From Zeugodacus cucurbitae (lineage: Eukaryota > Arthropoda > Insecta > Diptera > Tephritidae), in the NCBI RefSeq assembly GCF_028554725.1, contig NC_071667.1:8849501-8913500 (forward strand): a stretch of 64,000 nt of DNA, written 5' to 3'. Each line of letters opens with the position of its first letter. Position 1 is the first letter of the stretch. Below the pieces are notes generated by a model. It worked only from the letters and a program-made list of their open reading frames with translations. It had not been told where the DNA came from and ran no database searches. Below, piece after piece: positions 23,936 to 36,778 of the stretch. The position numbers and the translations under genes were made by a program.

Positions 23936-26210
23936 AGTCCAAGTTTGTAATTAATATTTTTTGTTTTGCCAAACGAAGTTTGAAGCTTTTGAGTGCATTT
24001 TTAATATCATTGAAAATAATAGTATCTAAAGAGTTTTCGAAAATAAATTCTAAGCTGAATGGCAAGCATGTCCACGATATATCTACATATATGGCAATAT
24101 ATCCAGCCTTAACAACAGAGCCAGCGGGCGCTGTTAATGTTGAAGTACGCGCTTACTCAGTTAGATAAATGATAACATTAACAGAGGGTAACTAACTGAC
24201 ATTAAAAAGCTCTCAAGAGCGTTTGAAATGCCAAGTAGTCGCACTTGTACGTCAAATGAACAAATAAATATTTGCACACATAAAGCCGACAAGTTACCTA
24301 GCTTGGAAATGTCATGTAAATGTAAAAACAAGTCGAAGAAATTTTACAAAAAAAAAAAATATCACAGATGTTAGTAGCTTCTCCAGGTGCCTTACAAAGG
24401 GAAGGACGAACTTCGACAAAGACTTCATTGAAGTTTCTATCTAAATATGCCCAATTTTTATTTCTATAGCTCTCCACTAACGCTTCGTAGTGCCAACAAT
24501 CACTGATAAAGTATAAAAATGTAACAACAACGCATTGACGTTTATGGAAAGTAAGTAATAGAAACAATTCAGAGGGTTGTTCGGCAAGGCTTCTCGTTTG
24601 AACTTCGGCTGAGCGCAGGAAACGCTGCTCCCATAAGGCCGCGAAATGTTTGTGTAATTGAAATCGTCGATACGAGTGAGTACTCGTATTTAAACATAAA
24701 AAAACTAAATAGACATGCGACAGTTGGAGGCGCAGCGACGTCAATGTCAGCGTTAACAGGGCTACACGCTTCGGTAGCAGCGGTTAGACGGCTGTGGTAG
24801 CAACGCGACAAGCACCAATGAGTGGATTTTAGTATCAGTTGTGTGTTTGGATTGCTTGCGTACGCGTAGGCTTGTCTCTCGGCACAAACGGTGCGTCGGT
24901 ATCTATTTAATTTATTCACCAGCAAAGTGCTGCGATTGGAAAACGTGGGTGTCCATAAACAAGCGGTGCGTGTGAATTTGTGTGAAAAAAAAATGATTTT
25001 TATTTCTCATATTTAATGCAATCAAGAATGCGTTTTAGCAATAAAGGTTAACTGAAAACGACGCTTTGAATTAATATCAGCAGCAGCGTGAAACAAATTT
25101 AAAGTTAGCAAATATTTTTCAGCTGTTGTGTGTATGCGCCCACAGCCACAGTTGCTCCCTCGTCACCTTGCTGCTGGCTGCGTCAGTTTCTGTTTCAGCT
25201 TTATCTGTTATCTGTTGGGCTTGCTAACGGCAATGTTAGGGTACAAATTTCCAAGTGGAAGGCCGAAGATGCCACAGTAGTAAAGTCTTTTTTGTCTCAG
25301 CCTCTATTTGCTTGAGCTGCTGTTGCTGTGCGTTGAAGTTCTATTTCTCACGCGCGTTTCGAGGCAGCGACGTCGACAGCTTTCTGCAAATATTTGCAAT
25401 AAAACAAATAAAATTTTGTAATTATCAAAGGCAGCTGGACGCTTGTGTAAGTGTATGTATGAAGGTTTGTGGGCGTTATGGCGGCGGCAAAGCGAGTTGC
25501 TGCCAGGGATAAAGCGGGCGAGTGAGCGCATAGGTGTGGGGGTTCCCAGAAGATAGTCGCAAAGCGGTGTTGAAAGAGAGACGCGATGCTGTGCAAATGA
25601 TGATGTGGAAATCGTAATGTAAGCAGATAGATCTGTATACGGATACAAAGAAGTAGAGAAAAATGCCAAAAATGAAAAGTTTGCAAACGACGGCGAGTAT
25701 GGAATTTGTGCGGACATGTGTGTGTGCATGTGGTTGTGGCATATAGCAGGTATCGCTGTGGCGGCTGCTAGTGAAATAAATGGAAATATTTAAATAAATA
25801 AAATAAATAATTGAATTATTTGAGAAGAAATTGATAGAGAAATTGTTACAGCAATTACAATTTTATAAAGTGACGACGTTTCAATGTTTCCTCATACAGG
25901 CGTATGAGTGTGTGTGTGTGTTATGACAGTTTTTCGCAGCGCAGACTACAGCATAGCATGTAGAAGAAGCCACAAATAAAGAGCGTAAAGCGAAGGAAAC
26001 GCAAAAAAAAGTTGGTTGGCCATCAACAACAGCCAGTAGGGCTCCACAAGGTGTTAAGCAAGTTCAAGTGCCAAATACAACAGCAACAAACACATGCCTC
26101 TATAAGTATTAAAAATAAAAATAACAACAACTAAAATAGCAACGAAAGCAGCTTATCACACCCAACGATGTAAATGCAGAAATTAAATCAAGAAAAAAAC
26201 GAAAAAAATA
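23936..26210. other. Gene-free region with possible non-coding first exon
   Basis: Sequence at 24,600-25,760 is less AT-rich than its surroundings, and 25,920-26,200 has the CAA/CAG-rich look of insect 5' leaders, ending in a possible donor (GTACGTAAG near 26,216). It could be a distal leader exon of a plus-strand gene such as the KChIP-like gene, or simply conserved regulatory sequence. The open frames (for example 24744-24298 minus) show no known domain. Confidence 0.25.
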
Positions 26211-26700
26211 ATGAAGTACGTAAGATTAACAATAAAATTAACAGTTTTGAAAATATGAATAGTTTAAATAAAAAATAGCAAATTGTATTAAAAAATAACA
26301 TAAAGTATGCGAAAAAGTAATGGAAAAGTACAAAAAATAATAAAAATGTAGCTTAATTTGTTAAAAAAAATGATATTGGAGTGTTTTAGTGGAATTAAAA
26401 TGTTAAATAGACAAACAAAAATTATTTTAGTAAAATAAAATAATCGAAAAATTAAATAAAATAATTTTTTAGTAATAAATTTTAAATAATAAAAATAAAT
26501 AAATCTACGCATAAAGTAAACATCGATAATTAAAAATTATTTATAAAAAATTAAAAAATCACAAAAATTAAATAAATTTTTTTTTAACAAAAAAATTAAT
26601 TTAAGAAAAATGTTTTTGTAAAAAAAAAATTAATTAAAAAAATTTTTATTTGTAAGAAATTTTTTTTATAAATTGCATAGTTTACTTTTAAAATGTCAAT
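26211..26700. repeat. Extremely A/T-rich low-complexity tract
   Basis: About 490 bases consist almost wholly of A and T with long A and T homopolymers, far above the background. No periodic unit. From 26,700 to about 28,200 the sequence is ordinary AT-rich spacer with a (CA)n run near 27,065 and old repeat-like text near 28,010-28,195. Confidence 0.6.
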
Positions 26701-28299
26701 AGACTAGTACTATTACTCACCACAATCGTAAGTAAGAGCGAATTGCAAAACTCTAAATCATTTATATTAAAAGCCATATACATTAAATAAATATAATTAA
26801 CGCATTTAATGCAAATTATACACGCGCATATACTTAGTGGTGAAAATGCTTTCGAATAACTAGAATTACTCGAAACACGCCAGCCATTAAGCAGTAGACC
26901 GACAGGTGAAATGAGTACACCAACAAGCGATTATCGACAACCTGCACAAATATTCAGCCTATGCGCGGGGGGTTGGAGGAGCGGCATGTGGAAATTGTGT
27001 GCAAATATTTTCGTCCCGAGCCTCGATAGGTGGTAGGCACTGTAGGCTATTTAACACACCATCACACACACACACACATACTCGTATTGTAGGCATGCAG
27101 TGTTAAATAAACATATTGCAATGCTTTTAATATATTATTGAGCAGCTTCTACGTGGAGGTGAGGATTGCGAGTAGAATTGTGCTGACCTTCATTAAATTG
27201 CAATAAATACATATTACATTTCTGTACGGAGGGGGTTAAAATATTGAATGGATATCAAAGGATTAAATTTTAAATTTCAGTTCGAAATTGAAATTTGATA
27301 ATTTTAAGAATTAAATAAAAAAGTTCCAAATCACTCAGGAGCTTGAATTTGGTGTCGAAATGCAATCGCTATTATAGAAAATTTGAAAAACTTCATTTAT
27401 ATTATAAATTACGGTATATAGAAGTTTACTGTACTAAATCTCGTTTATTTTAACAAACATATGCTCTTGTTATCTTTAAAATCGACAAAATTCTAGTAGT
27501 CCAAATTTTTTATAAAAAATCATGTCATGTGCATAAAAATTTTAATTCATTGATCTATGCTGGACTCACCCACATTGAAATATAAAAACATATATCTTTA
27601 TCATATACCGCTCAAGCCGGAGCACGGGTTTAAACAAACATTTCGAAAATTATAAGTTTTTACATATTTATATACATATGTCTGTACTTTCCGGTTTCTT
27701 GCGTGGGTTCATTTTAAAAAAGTAAAATGAAAAAAATTCGAACATGAAATTATATTTTATTTACAATGAGATAAAATTTCATTACGAACTCTAGTCTTTG
27801 GTGTCCGATGTCTTTCTCTGTGAATATGAAGGCGTTGGGAACGCTCAGAGTTCCGCGGCCTACTGCGATCTTGTATATTTCTAATATTTTGTTCTTCAAG
27901 CCGCTGCACACACTCCGTACTCGACTCTCAAACGCGCACTAGAGAGGTTTTGAAATTTTGTTAAGCGATTTTCAGTTTCAGATTAAGATTCTCCATCACG
28001 TAGTCTTTTTGATACCCTCACCTGGAAACTATTTCCAGAAAGTTGAGATTCCAGCAATAAATATAGCCTATGTTACTCGGGGTGAATGTAGCATTCCAAT
28101 GGTGAAAGAATTTTTGAAATCGGCACAGTAGTTTTCGAGTTTATTCAATACAAACATACATACAAATCTTTCCTCTTTATAATGGTAGTATAGATTTGTA
28201 CTAGATTCTTAGCTGAGTTTCTTTACGTCTTCTTTGTCAGGCGAATTACATATGGTTTTTCGTCCCCTTTGGGGAGGTGAGTATTCACACATTCATTAT

Positions 28300-28640
28300 G
28301 GCTCTGTCCTCACTAAATGTGTGCTCAAAGCTTGTTAAGATGAATCTAAGGTCTTTATCGATAGAGTCAAGTTATTTCACCATCAGATTTGTTTGGGTGT
28401 CGTGACACAGCGGAATCGCTGGAAACTCCAGTGCTGCTTATGAGCTCGCAAGAAAGGCCACCCGTGTTCCAATTACACTATGCTGTGAACGAGTAGGGGC
28501 TCCGTTGGGCTCTTACGTTTCAGTGCTAGATCAATGGACCTTTCACAGGTTAGGTACATGCAGGTTAACAACCAGAATCTTAATATACCTTTGGTAAACC
28601 AAACTGGAATGGTACCTAACCTGATCTCAGTATAATTTGA
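28300..28640 (+). pseudogene. Decayed non-LTR retrotransposon, RNase H fragment
   Basis: The plus-strand translation near 28,398-28,480 reads HSGIAGN followed by ELARKATRVPI, the conserved end of the RNase H domain of I/LOA/Jockey-type LINEs (family pattern GHSGIxGNexADxLAR). Flanking sequence is consistent with more of the domain but is broken by stops and frameshifts. No ends recognised; it is a dead fragment. Confidence 0.55.
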
Positions 28641-30339
28641 GCTATATATGCATGCGTACTACTGTACATTGCAATCAACGCTGTGCCACGGGGTCTCATT
28701 TGTGATAAAGGTACACATATGGCATTGTCTGTTCGCTTAATCGTTGACCACACACTTTGCTGAGAATAATTGTGTGCCATTTTCTGTAAAATCCACCTGT
28801 TACCATATACCATAAGCGAATCCAATGGTTATACTATAGCGAATTCTTAAAATTGTACGACAACTATATTAACTATATACTACTTAGAGCACCATTAGAC
28901 TTGTCACTATTGACTGCATTATTACTTAAATTGTCATAAAATATGAGTAGAATGATATGTGAGTATGCCAGCTGGATATTTTCTGCAAATTTAAATGAAA
29001 TAAATACCACATGCCTATTATATGGTCGAATATAATACAATATATGTATGTATGTAAGTCATATGCACATTAAAATTGGTTCTAATTATAGTATATTAAT
29101 AATAAATTCAATAACCACAAGAATTGTGAATGTTATTATGTGAAATTCGAGTCCTTGATTTGGTTTTAAATTTAAATATACCACAATTATTTAATATGTA
29201 TATTGCAGGTGCGTTGACCTCTCTAATAGTGATAATAATACAGAGTCTGCAGGAAAATAGTCACTCAACACAAAGGCTGACATTTTTTAATTCTCTTAAT
29301 GTTTTCATAATCAGAATTTATTCGTTGTATAGAAACATAGAGAGTGACGGATCGAAGAAGATAAACTGGTATAAATTACATAAACTGATATAATTGAATA
29401 GTGTTAAAATTGTTATATATCCTTTAACCGAATTCAACTCGCCAACTTTGTTGATTGCTTTGGTTTCATAAAATATTTTTAGACAAGGGAGCTCAGAAGT
29501 AATGAAACGAAGTCGATTATTTTAAGCTTAAGTATGAATCGAACACAAGACTGAGACTGAACTCTTACTCACCAGCGGTCAGATCTAAGCGCCGTTAGCT
29601 ACGATAATCGAGCATTCAATTAATTTCGCAATGAGTATGTGTATTTGCCATCGTACGCAAGCAGTATTATCGGTAGCATTTTTTGCTGCAATCATGAACA
29701 TGACCTAAAGTTTATTTTTAGTTACGAAATAATTAAAAGCAGAAACAGTTGGGGGTTTGAATAACAGGCTTAATGGCAAAGAGAAAAAAAAAAACAAAAA
29801 AAGAGATATCAAATTAATGTGCGCAAACAAAGAAGTAATGATGGCAAAAAAGAAACAAAGAGTGTAATGTGTGTGCTAACATTTTTTTTTGAAGAATGCA
29901 TTTGGGAATTTGATAGTTTCAGCCTTCACAAATGCTATTTGAATTCTCATTGGTGCAGCACATGTGTACATCATTACATACGAATAGAATGTAATACGAA
30001 TATTGGCTAATTACATTGCAATGCAAATAGCTTGTGACCTAATTATCGTGAACTAAGAATAGCACATATCAGGCACTATGCTGTGGCACGTGATGCCGAG
30101 TAGTTAGATTAGCAGTTTGAATATGGAAATTTGATATCATCGAAAGGATTAATTAAATGCTGGAATGCATTTGATGAAGGTGTATATTTAAGGTAGACAT
30201 TCATATAAATTCGATTTTAGCAGATATACAGGCAGCAATAATGACGTCAAGTCAGCTAATAATGCAGCTCGTACTTGTATAATAGGTTTTAAAGCGATAG
30301 CCACCAATTAAGTGGTTCATATTGCCCAGATAGCTATTT
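28641..30339. other. AT-rich spacer
   Basis: No coding exon, RNA gene or defined repeat was recognised in this 1.7 kb; the open frames are short and AT-driven. Confidence 0.4.
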
Positions 30340-31200
30340 TATACTCTCGCAACATGTTGTACAAAGAAAAGAGTTGAATAACTTGAATATAAGTTTAGAT
30401 ATCTTGTTAAAATACGTGTACTAATTCCTTGGTACCAAATTAAGATTGGTATTGTAGATGAACAAAATCGTACCACAGCCACGCCCACCAAATGGCGATA
30501 ACCGAAAATTTATACAGACCATAAATAGAGTTAAGTTTTTTGTATATATGCATATATCTTGAAAACGAATGCATGAAAATGGAAAAAATCGGATTATAAC
30601 CACGCCTATTTCCCATATAAAGATTATGTTCAAAACTACTAAAAGTGAAAGTGGAAAGAAAAAACGCCACATACCTTAAATTGTATGGTAAACATGGAAA
30701 AGCTGCATTAAGAGTGCTTTAAAAAATTAAAATGGTGGTGTCGTCATCCACTTTTGGATCAAAAACCATATCCCAGGAACTACTCGACTAATTTTAATGA
30801 AATTTGGAACGTACGAGGGTCTTAACACTTTGATGTTACCGATGGAATAATCGAGTAGGCGAACTCGGTTAACAACTAACTTCCCATGTAATACAAATTT
30901 GAATTCAAGAACTAATGAAGATAACGGAATGAAATTTTACACAAACACTGCATTTGAGGTGTGGCATCTCTCATTTAACAATTTTCGGACTATACATTTT
31001 CAAGGCCCTAGATATTGAACATGAAGACGTCAGTGTCATTGGATTGTTTTTTTTTACGAAAATATCGGTAAATGTCTTAGATATTTTAAAGAAATTCAGA
31101 AGAAATCTTTTTCTTCTAATAGTGTGTCTGTGGGCCAAAAATTAAATAAATAAAATCGGGTCATAATTTCGGCGAAGGGTTTTGAAACATCTAATAGGGT
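30340..31200 (-). repeat. TATACTCTCGCAA-family element, old diverged copy
   Basis: It begins with the terminal sequence TATACTCTCGCAA at 30340-30352. It then runs parallel, with many differences, to the copy at 37857: CCACGCCCACCAAATGGCG, AACCATATCCCAGGAACTAC and CAAGGCCC..ATATTGAACATGA. The far end is lost. The mariner element begins a few bases beyond. Confidence 0.6.
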
Positions 31201-31225
31201 TCAAACCGTATATATATTAATATTA

Positions 31226-33040
31226 TCTTGGCAAATATACCTTCCGCTTCTTTATTCAATGCTTTATAAAAAAAATGTTACAGTAATCGGATTTAGTTGA
31301 AATATGCGCCGTTTCGTTCGATTATCTGTTTCCATCTAGACGGCAACTTTATAATACCGCCCTCGTAGAAGCCCCCCTCCTTATTTGCGAAGGACTCGGA
31401 CTGCCACTTTTCACAGGCCTCTTTTGAGTTCAGCTTTACACCACCATGGACAGGGACAGGTGGTAATCACTTGGCGCTATGTCCGGGCTATATGGTGGAT
31501 GCGATAAAACTCCCATCCGAGCTCCCGTAGCTTCTGTCGAGTCATCAACGAAGTGTGTGGTCTGGCGTTGTCCTGGTGGAACACTACACCCTTCCTGTTA
31601 GCCACCCTTTCTGAACGCTTCTGGTCGATCGTGTTAATCGTCTGGCCATATGGAAGCAGCTCATAGTGGATGATTCTCTTCCAATCCCACCAAACGATTC
31701 ACCGGCCTCCGACCACGACCGGTTTCGATTGATATTGTCGTATATGATCCATTTTTCGTCGCCAGTCATCATCCGCTTCAAAAATTGATCGAGTTCGTTC
31801 CGTTTCAGCAGCTTATCGCATGTTCGGTCCTGAAGGTTTTTTGCGTCAAATCTTTTTGTGTATGCAGCCTTCTGCAGACTCCCATCCCCTGGGCGATGTC
31901 ACGAGATGCCACATGCCAGTCTAACTCGATGTTCACCATGATTTGATCGGTATTCGTCATCACAGGTCTTCCGCCGGCTGGCTTATCCATGGTGTCGTTT
32001 TCACGCGCTCTGAATCGTCGAAACCATTCCCCAGCATTTCAAAGTGATAGTGTAGGTCCTGAAGGTTTTTTTGCGTCAAATCTTTTTGTGTATGCAGCTT
32101 TCTGCAGACTCCCATCCCCTGGGCGATGTCACGAGATGCCACATGCCAGTCTAACTCGATGTTCACCATGATTTGATTGGTATTCGTCATCACAGGTCTT
32201 CCGCCGGCTGGCTTATCCATAGTGTCGTTTTCACGCGCTCTGAAAAATCGAAACCATTCCCCAGCATTTCAAAGTGATAGTGTACCATCCCTCAAAACAC
32301 CATTAATCTCACGGTGCGATAAAACTCCCATCCGAGCTCCCGTAGCTTCTGTCGAGTCATCAACGAAGTGTGTGGTCTGGCGTTGTCCTGGTGGAACACT
32401 ACACCCTTCCTGTTAGCCACCCTTTCTGAACGCTTCTGGTCGATCGTGTTAATCGTCTGGCCATATGGAAGCAGCTCATAGTGGATGATTCTCTTCCAAT
32501 CCCACCAAACGATTCACCGGCCTCCGACCACGACCGGTTTCGATTGATATTGTCGTATATGATCCATTTTTCGTCGCCAGTCATCATCCGCTTCAAAAAT
32601 TGATCGAGTTCGTTCCGTTTCAGCAGCTTATCGCATGTTCGGTCCTGAAGGTTTTTTTGCGTCAAATCATGCGGCACCTAAACATCAAGCTTTTTTGTGT
32701 ATCCAACCTTCTGCAGATGGTTTAAAATAGTTTGGTGACTAACTCCCATCTCATGGGTGATGTCACGAGATGCCACATGCCAGTCTAACTCGATGTTCAC
32801 CATGATTTGATTGGTATTCGCCATCACAGGTCTTCCGCCGGCTGGCTTATCCATAGTGTCGTATTCACCCGCTCTAACTGTTGAACGCAATATCCAAACT
32901 CATCATGCTTAGCGCCGTTTTGTAGGTTATGTCAAGACCTTTCAAAGATGTATATTATTGTCTTATACGAGCTCTGTACCGCTTTACACATAGCCGCGAA
33001 ATTCGAGAGACAAAAGGCGGAAGGGAGATATTTGCCAACT
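31226..33040 (-). pseudogene. mariner transposon, dead and internally duplicated
   Basis: Terminal inverted repeats TTGGCAAATAT.CCTTCCGC lie at 31228-31247 and 33017-33038, with TA on both outer sides. The minus strand encodes mariner transposase pieces: RMMTGDEKWIIYDNI with a first catalytic Asp, an SRDI/HTH region, and a C-terminus reading FYEGGIIKLPSRWKQIIE. The element is 1.8 kb rather than ~1.3 kb because segments are repeated: 31501-31852 recurs at 32316-32668, and 31826-32054 recurs at 32055-32284 and, in fuller form, 32641-32880. Two of these three copies share the same internal deletions. Stops and joins break the reading frame; it cannot encode a working enzyme. Confidence 0.88.
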
Positions 33041-33121
33041 TAATATGTGAGATATCTTAGTAATCAAAATTAAGTGATAGTCTTATGGGTCAAGTTACAT
33101 GTACATGTTTCTCATAATAAA

Positions 33122-34330
33122 ACAAGTAAGGAAGGGCTAAGTTCGGGTGTAACCGAACATTTTATACTCTCGCAATTTATTTATTTAACTTTATTTATAT
33201 TATATAATACACAATTTGACCCACATATTCGTTATATATATTGTATAAAGTCCATTGAAAGTTGGAAACCATAATATTAGGTTAGAAGCACCGAGGTCCT
33301 CGTGTTCGATATATGGGGCCTTAAAAACCTATGGTCCGATTTCGGCGATTTTTAGAATGGGGCTGCCACACTATTAACATAGTATTTGTGCAAAGTTCTG
33401 CACCGATATCTTCACTAGTACTTACTTTATATGTTGTAAAGTAAACGATTCAGATTGTCTTCAAAGTTCTGGTATATAGATAGTAGGCGTGGTTGTGAAG
33501 CGATTTGGCCTATTTTCAGAACATATCATTGGGATGTAAGGAAACTATTACAAACCAAGTTTCATTGAAATTGGTCGAGTAGTTCCTGAGATATGGTTTT
33601 TGACCCATAAGTGGGCGACGCCACGCCCATTTTCCATTTTGTAAAAAAATCTGAGTGCAGCTTTCATCTGCCATTTCTTATGTGAAATTTAGTGTTTCTG
33701 ACGTTTTTCGTTAGTGAGTTAACCCACTTTTAGTAATTTTCAACCTAACTTTTGTATGGGAGGTGGGCGTGGTTATCATCATTCTTTCATTTTTGGACTG
33801 TATTAAGAAGTGGCTAAAAGAAACGACTGCAGAAAGTTTGGTTTATATAGCTCTATTGGTTTGCGAGATATGTACAAAAAACTTAGTAGGGGGCGGGGCC
33901 ACGCCCACTTCCACAAAAAAATTACATCCAAATATGCCCCTTCATAGTGCGATCCTTCATACCAAATTTTATTTCCATAGCTTTATTTATGGCTTAGTTA
34001 TGGCACTTTATGTGTTTTCAGTTTTCGCCATTTTGTGGGCGTGGCAGTGGTCCAATTTTGCTCATTTTCGAAAGCAACCTTCCTATGGTGCCAAGAAATA
34101 AGTGTGCCAAGTTTCATCAAGATATCTTTTTATTCAAGTTACAGCTTGCACAGACGGACGGACGGACGGACGGACAGACAGACATTCGGATTTGAACTCC
34201 ACTCTTTACCCTGATCACTTTGTTATATATAACCCTATATCTAACTCGTTTAGTTTTGGGTGTTACAAACAACCGTTATGTGAACAAAACTATAATACTC
34301 TCTTTAGCAACATTTGTTGCGAGAGTATAA
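33122..34330 (+). repeat. TATACTCTCGCAA-family element, full copy
   Basis: The head has GTTCGG (33141-33146) pairing with CCGAAC (33153-33158). Terminal repeats TATACTCTCGCAA (33163-33175) and TTGCGAGAGTATA (34317-34329) are perfect inverted complements. The interior has GGGGCCACGCCCAC, GTGGGCGTGGC, a (GGAC)n/(AGAC)n tract at 34153-34190 and a GGGTGTTACAAAC motif. An open frame of 112 codons (33763-34101) is related to frames in the copies at 50053 and 57067; whether this is coding or only repeat identity is undecided. Confidence 0.8.
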
Positions 34331-35650
34331 TTATATAAATTAATTGTTCGGTTATACCCGTACATAGCCTTGTTCATCTTCGATTGTTGTGTGGACAAAC
34401 TATTATTACAATCTGAAATTTTACTGAACAATTTTAGCTAACAAACTATCAACAAAGTCCAGATATTATATGTAGAAATAACTCTCTAATATAACTGGTT
34501 CAAACAAATAATTTTGTGAGTTTAAGATTATATATACTTTAAATGTATTCCTTACATAAATCGCCGCTAAAAATAATACATACATATATTCATATACATA
34601 TATATTCATAAAACAACATGCACCGTAACACGTGCCTTCTCCATAATGTGCTCCGTATCAATAACTTCCGCATAACTATTTTTACCATGTTCTAATCACA
34701 AAAAATCATTTATTTTTATAACTAGCATTTGATGGAATGAAATGAATGGCCACTATAGTCCCACGCAAGTTTCATTCATTATAGCGCTTCTCCACCCAAC
34801 AAGAATGGCATTGACCAACTGTCATTCGTAACCGACACGCTGTGCTAAGTTGGACACGTTTTAAAAAATAAACAACAACAATAGCAGTACAAAACAGTAA
34901 AGAGCAAAAAACAAAAAAAAAAAAATAACCAGCATGAAAAATCGATGTTACATGAAAGAACAAATAAACAGCAGAACAAAACAAATAAAAAATGCAAATT
35001 TACGCTTAAGGAAGGACCAACTCTCGCCACGATTCTAACCAACAACAAACCACACTCTAACTGGCGCCTCCAACCATAAGCTAGCTATAAAAGTTGTAAA
35101 AGTTGTGTGCGTTACTAAACTCGCACGCCAACACACACACACACACACACAAGTATACGTAACTATTCGCATTGTAGTCATTCACACATAAATAACTAAC
35201 ATAAAATAGTACTGTTCATTTCACCCCGTCGCTTCATTTGTGCTCGACTATTATGATATTTGCTAAGTGTTTGACTGAATAAACAAATATTCGCGAATAA
35301 AACACGATATACATATGTACATATATGTGTGTATGTATGTATTCATGGCTAAATATAAATATGTGTGTTTATACAAGTGAAAGCGTGCTCATACATATAT
35401 TTGATAATGGGTGTGTCGTGCATGTCCAGCTTACCAAAGCTCACATGCAAATATATTCACATATTTACATACTTGTGCATAGTATATGTATGTATGTGTG
35501 CCAGAGGCTTCAGTTAAGCAAATAAAAATTAAACGAAGGCTTCAGCATGGTTACCAACTCCTCCTATAGTGCGATCGCTGTTATTCTACTCCCCATACTC
35601 GGCTCTCTTCTAGTTGATTGGCTGCTTGGGTGCTAGTTTAAGCGAGCATG
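34331..35650. other. Spacer with CA microsatellite and possible TATA promoter
   Basis: Contains TATAAAAG at about 35,086 in a less AT-rich context, (AC)n at 35,132-35,150, and many ATGTATGTAT-like short repeats. A core promoter is possible but no exon was recognised downstream. Confidence 0.3.
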
Positions 35651-35655
35651 TATTA

Positions 35656-36778
35656 CGAGGGTGGTTCGATAAGAATTGGTCATTATGAATACTTTAAAAT
35701 AAGCTTCATGCATAAAATTATTTTACTGTACATATATCCTTTTGGTTAGGAATCTTTTTTTTCGATCTAAATTTCGTTACTATCATTCATTCAAACTCAC
35801 GTCTGCTCAAGGTAATGGAAAAAGCAAAACTAATATAATGTATGCATGTATGTAATTATTCGCCATTATTCTCTGTCCCTCGCAATTCGGCGCAAGTTGG
35901 AACTCCCAAGTGTAACCAGGTCGTTTTCCTCCTGATATTTCCAACGAAGTGGAGGCCTTCCTTTGCTTCCGACGACGGGTACTTCAACGAACACTTTCAA
36001 AGCTGGAGTGATTTTTATCCATTCGGACAACATGACCTAGCCAGCATAGCCGCTGTCTTTTTATTCGCTGAACTATGTCAATGTCGTCTCATAACGCGTA
36101 CATTGTCAATGTTCTGAGGACCATAAATCTTTCGCAAAACTTTTCTGTCGAAAACCTAGTGTCGTTTCATCGGATGTTGACAACGTCCACGATTCTGCAG
36201 GACAGGATAATAGCGACTTGTTAGTTTGATTTTGATTCGTCTAGAGAGGGCTTTACTTTTCAATTGCCTCCTCAGTCTAAAGTATCATCTGTTGGCAAGA
36301 GTGATCCTGCGTTGGATTCCTACGTTGAGAATAAAAAAATTGATATAATTTTCATGGAATTTACTCTCTAAGGTCCTCCCAATACTATGGCGAAATTGTT
36401 ATTACTATATGTTGAGATATGTAGAATTTACCGAATCATAGACCAACTCCCCTTTGATTGATTTTCCTTTAAAATTGGCTACAATACTTGTATAGAACGA
36501 TATGAAATAATAGTGTGATCTGAGAAATTATTGATATCATAATGGCATAAAGTAAGAATTCAAAATTGTATTTGAAGATTTCTCAAAACCAGTATTTATC
36601 AGTTGACTCAAAGGATATTCTAATTTCTCTGATTTATTTCCTGATTTAATGTACACCTGGCCTGTCAAAGGCAAAATAAGATCGATGTTCATTCAAAATT
36701 CATTATACTCGTTTTTATTTTCAAAAATGCAATACTGTTCCAATGAACACAATATACACACTTATCAACCCACCCTCG
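35656..36778. mobile_element. mariner-like TIR element lacking transposase, carrying LINE debris
   Basis: The left end CGAGGGTGGTTCGATAAG (35656-35673) and right end CTTATCAACCCACCCTCG (36761-36778) are inverted repeats flanked by TA on both sides. The 1.1 kb interior contains no recognisable transposase. Instead 35868-36330 is a decayed copy of the C-terminal part of the RTE-like LINE present intact at 39 kb (aligned with 39080-39540). The element is therefore either a mariner shell invaded by a LINE or a gutted relative. Confidence 0.6.
35868..36330 (-). pseudogene. RTE-like LINE fragment (C-terminal end)
   Basis: Colinear with 39080-39540 of the intact LINE (for example GACAACATGACC..GCCAGC and CCGCTGTCTTTTTATTCGCTG shared), but with many substitutions and indels and no long ORF. 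Truncated at both ends. Confidence 0.75.

Noticed and set aside
24298..24925. Minus-strand frames of 118-148 codons
   Set aside because: No known domain, no splice context and cysteine/hydrophobic-heavy composition; probably chance in a less AT-rich stretch.
25130..25742. Overlapping frames on both strands near 25.4 kb
   Set aside because: Several frames are open at once in the same DNA, which argues for base composition rather than coding.
35125..35155. (AC)n run as a possible Z-DNA or regulatory signal
   Set aside because: An ordinary dinucleotide microsatellite, of which the window has several.
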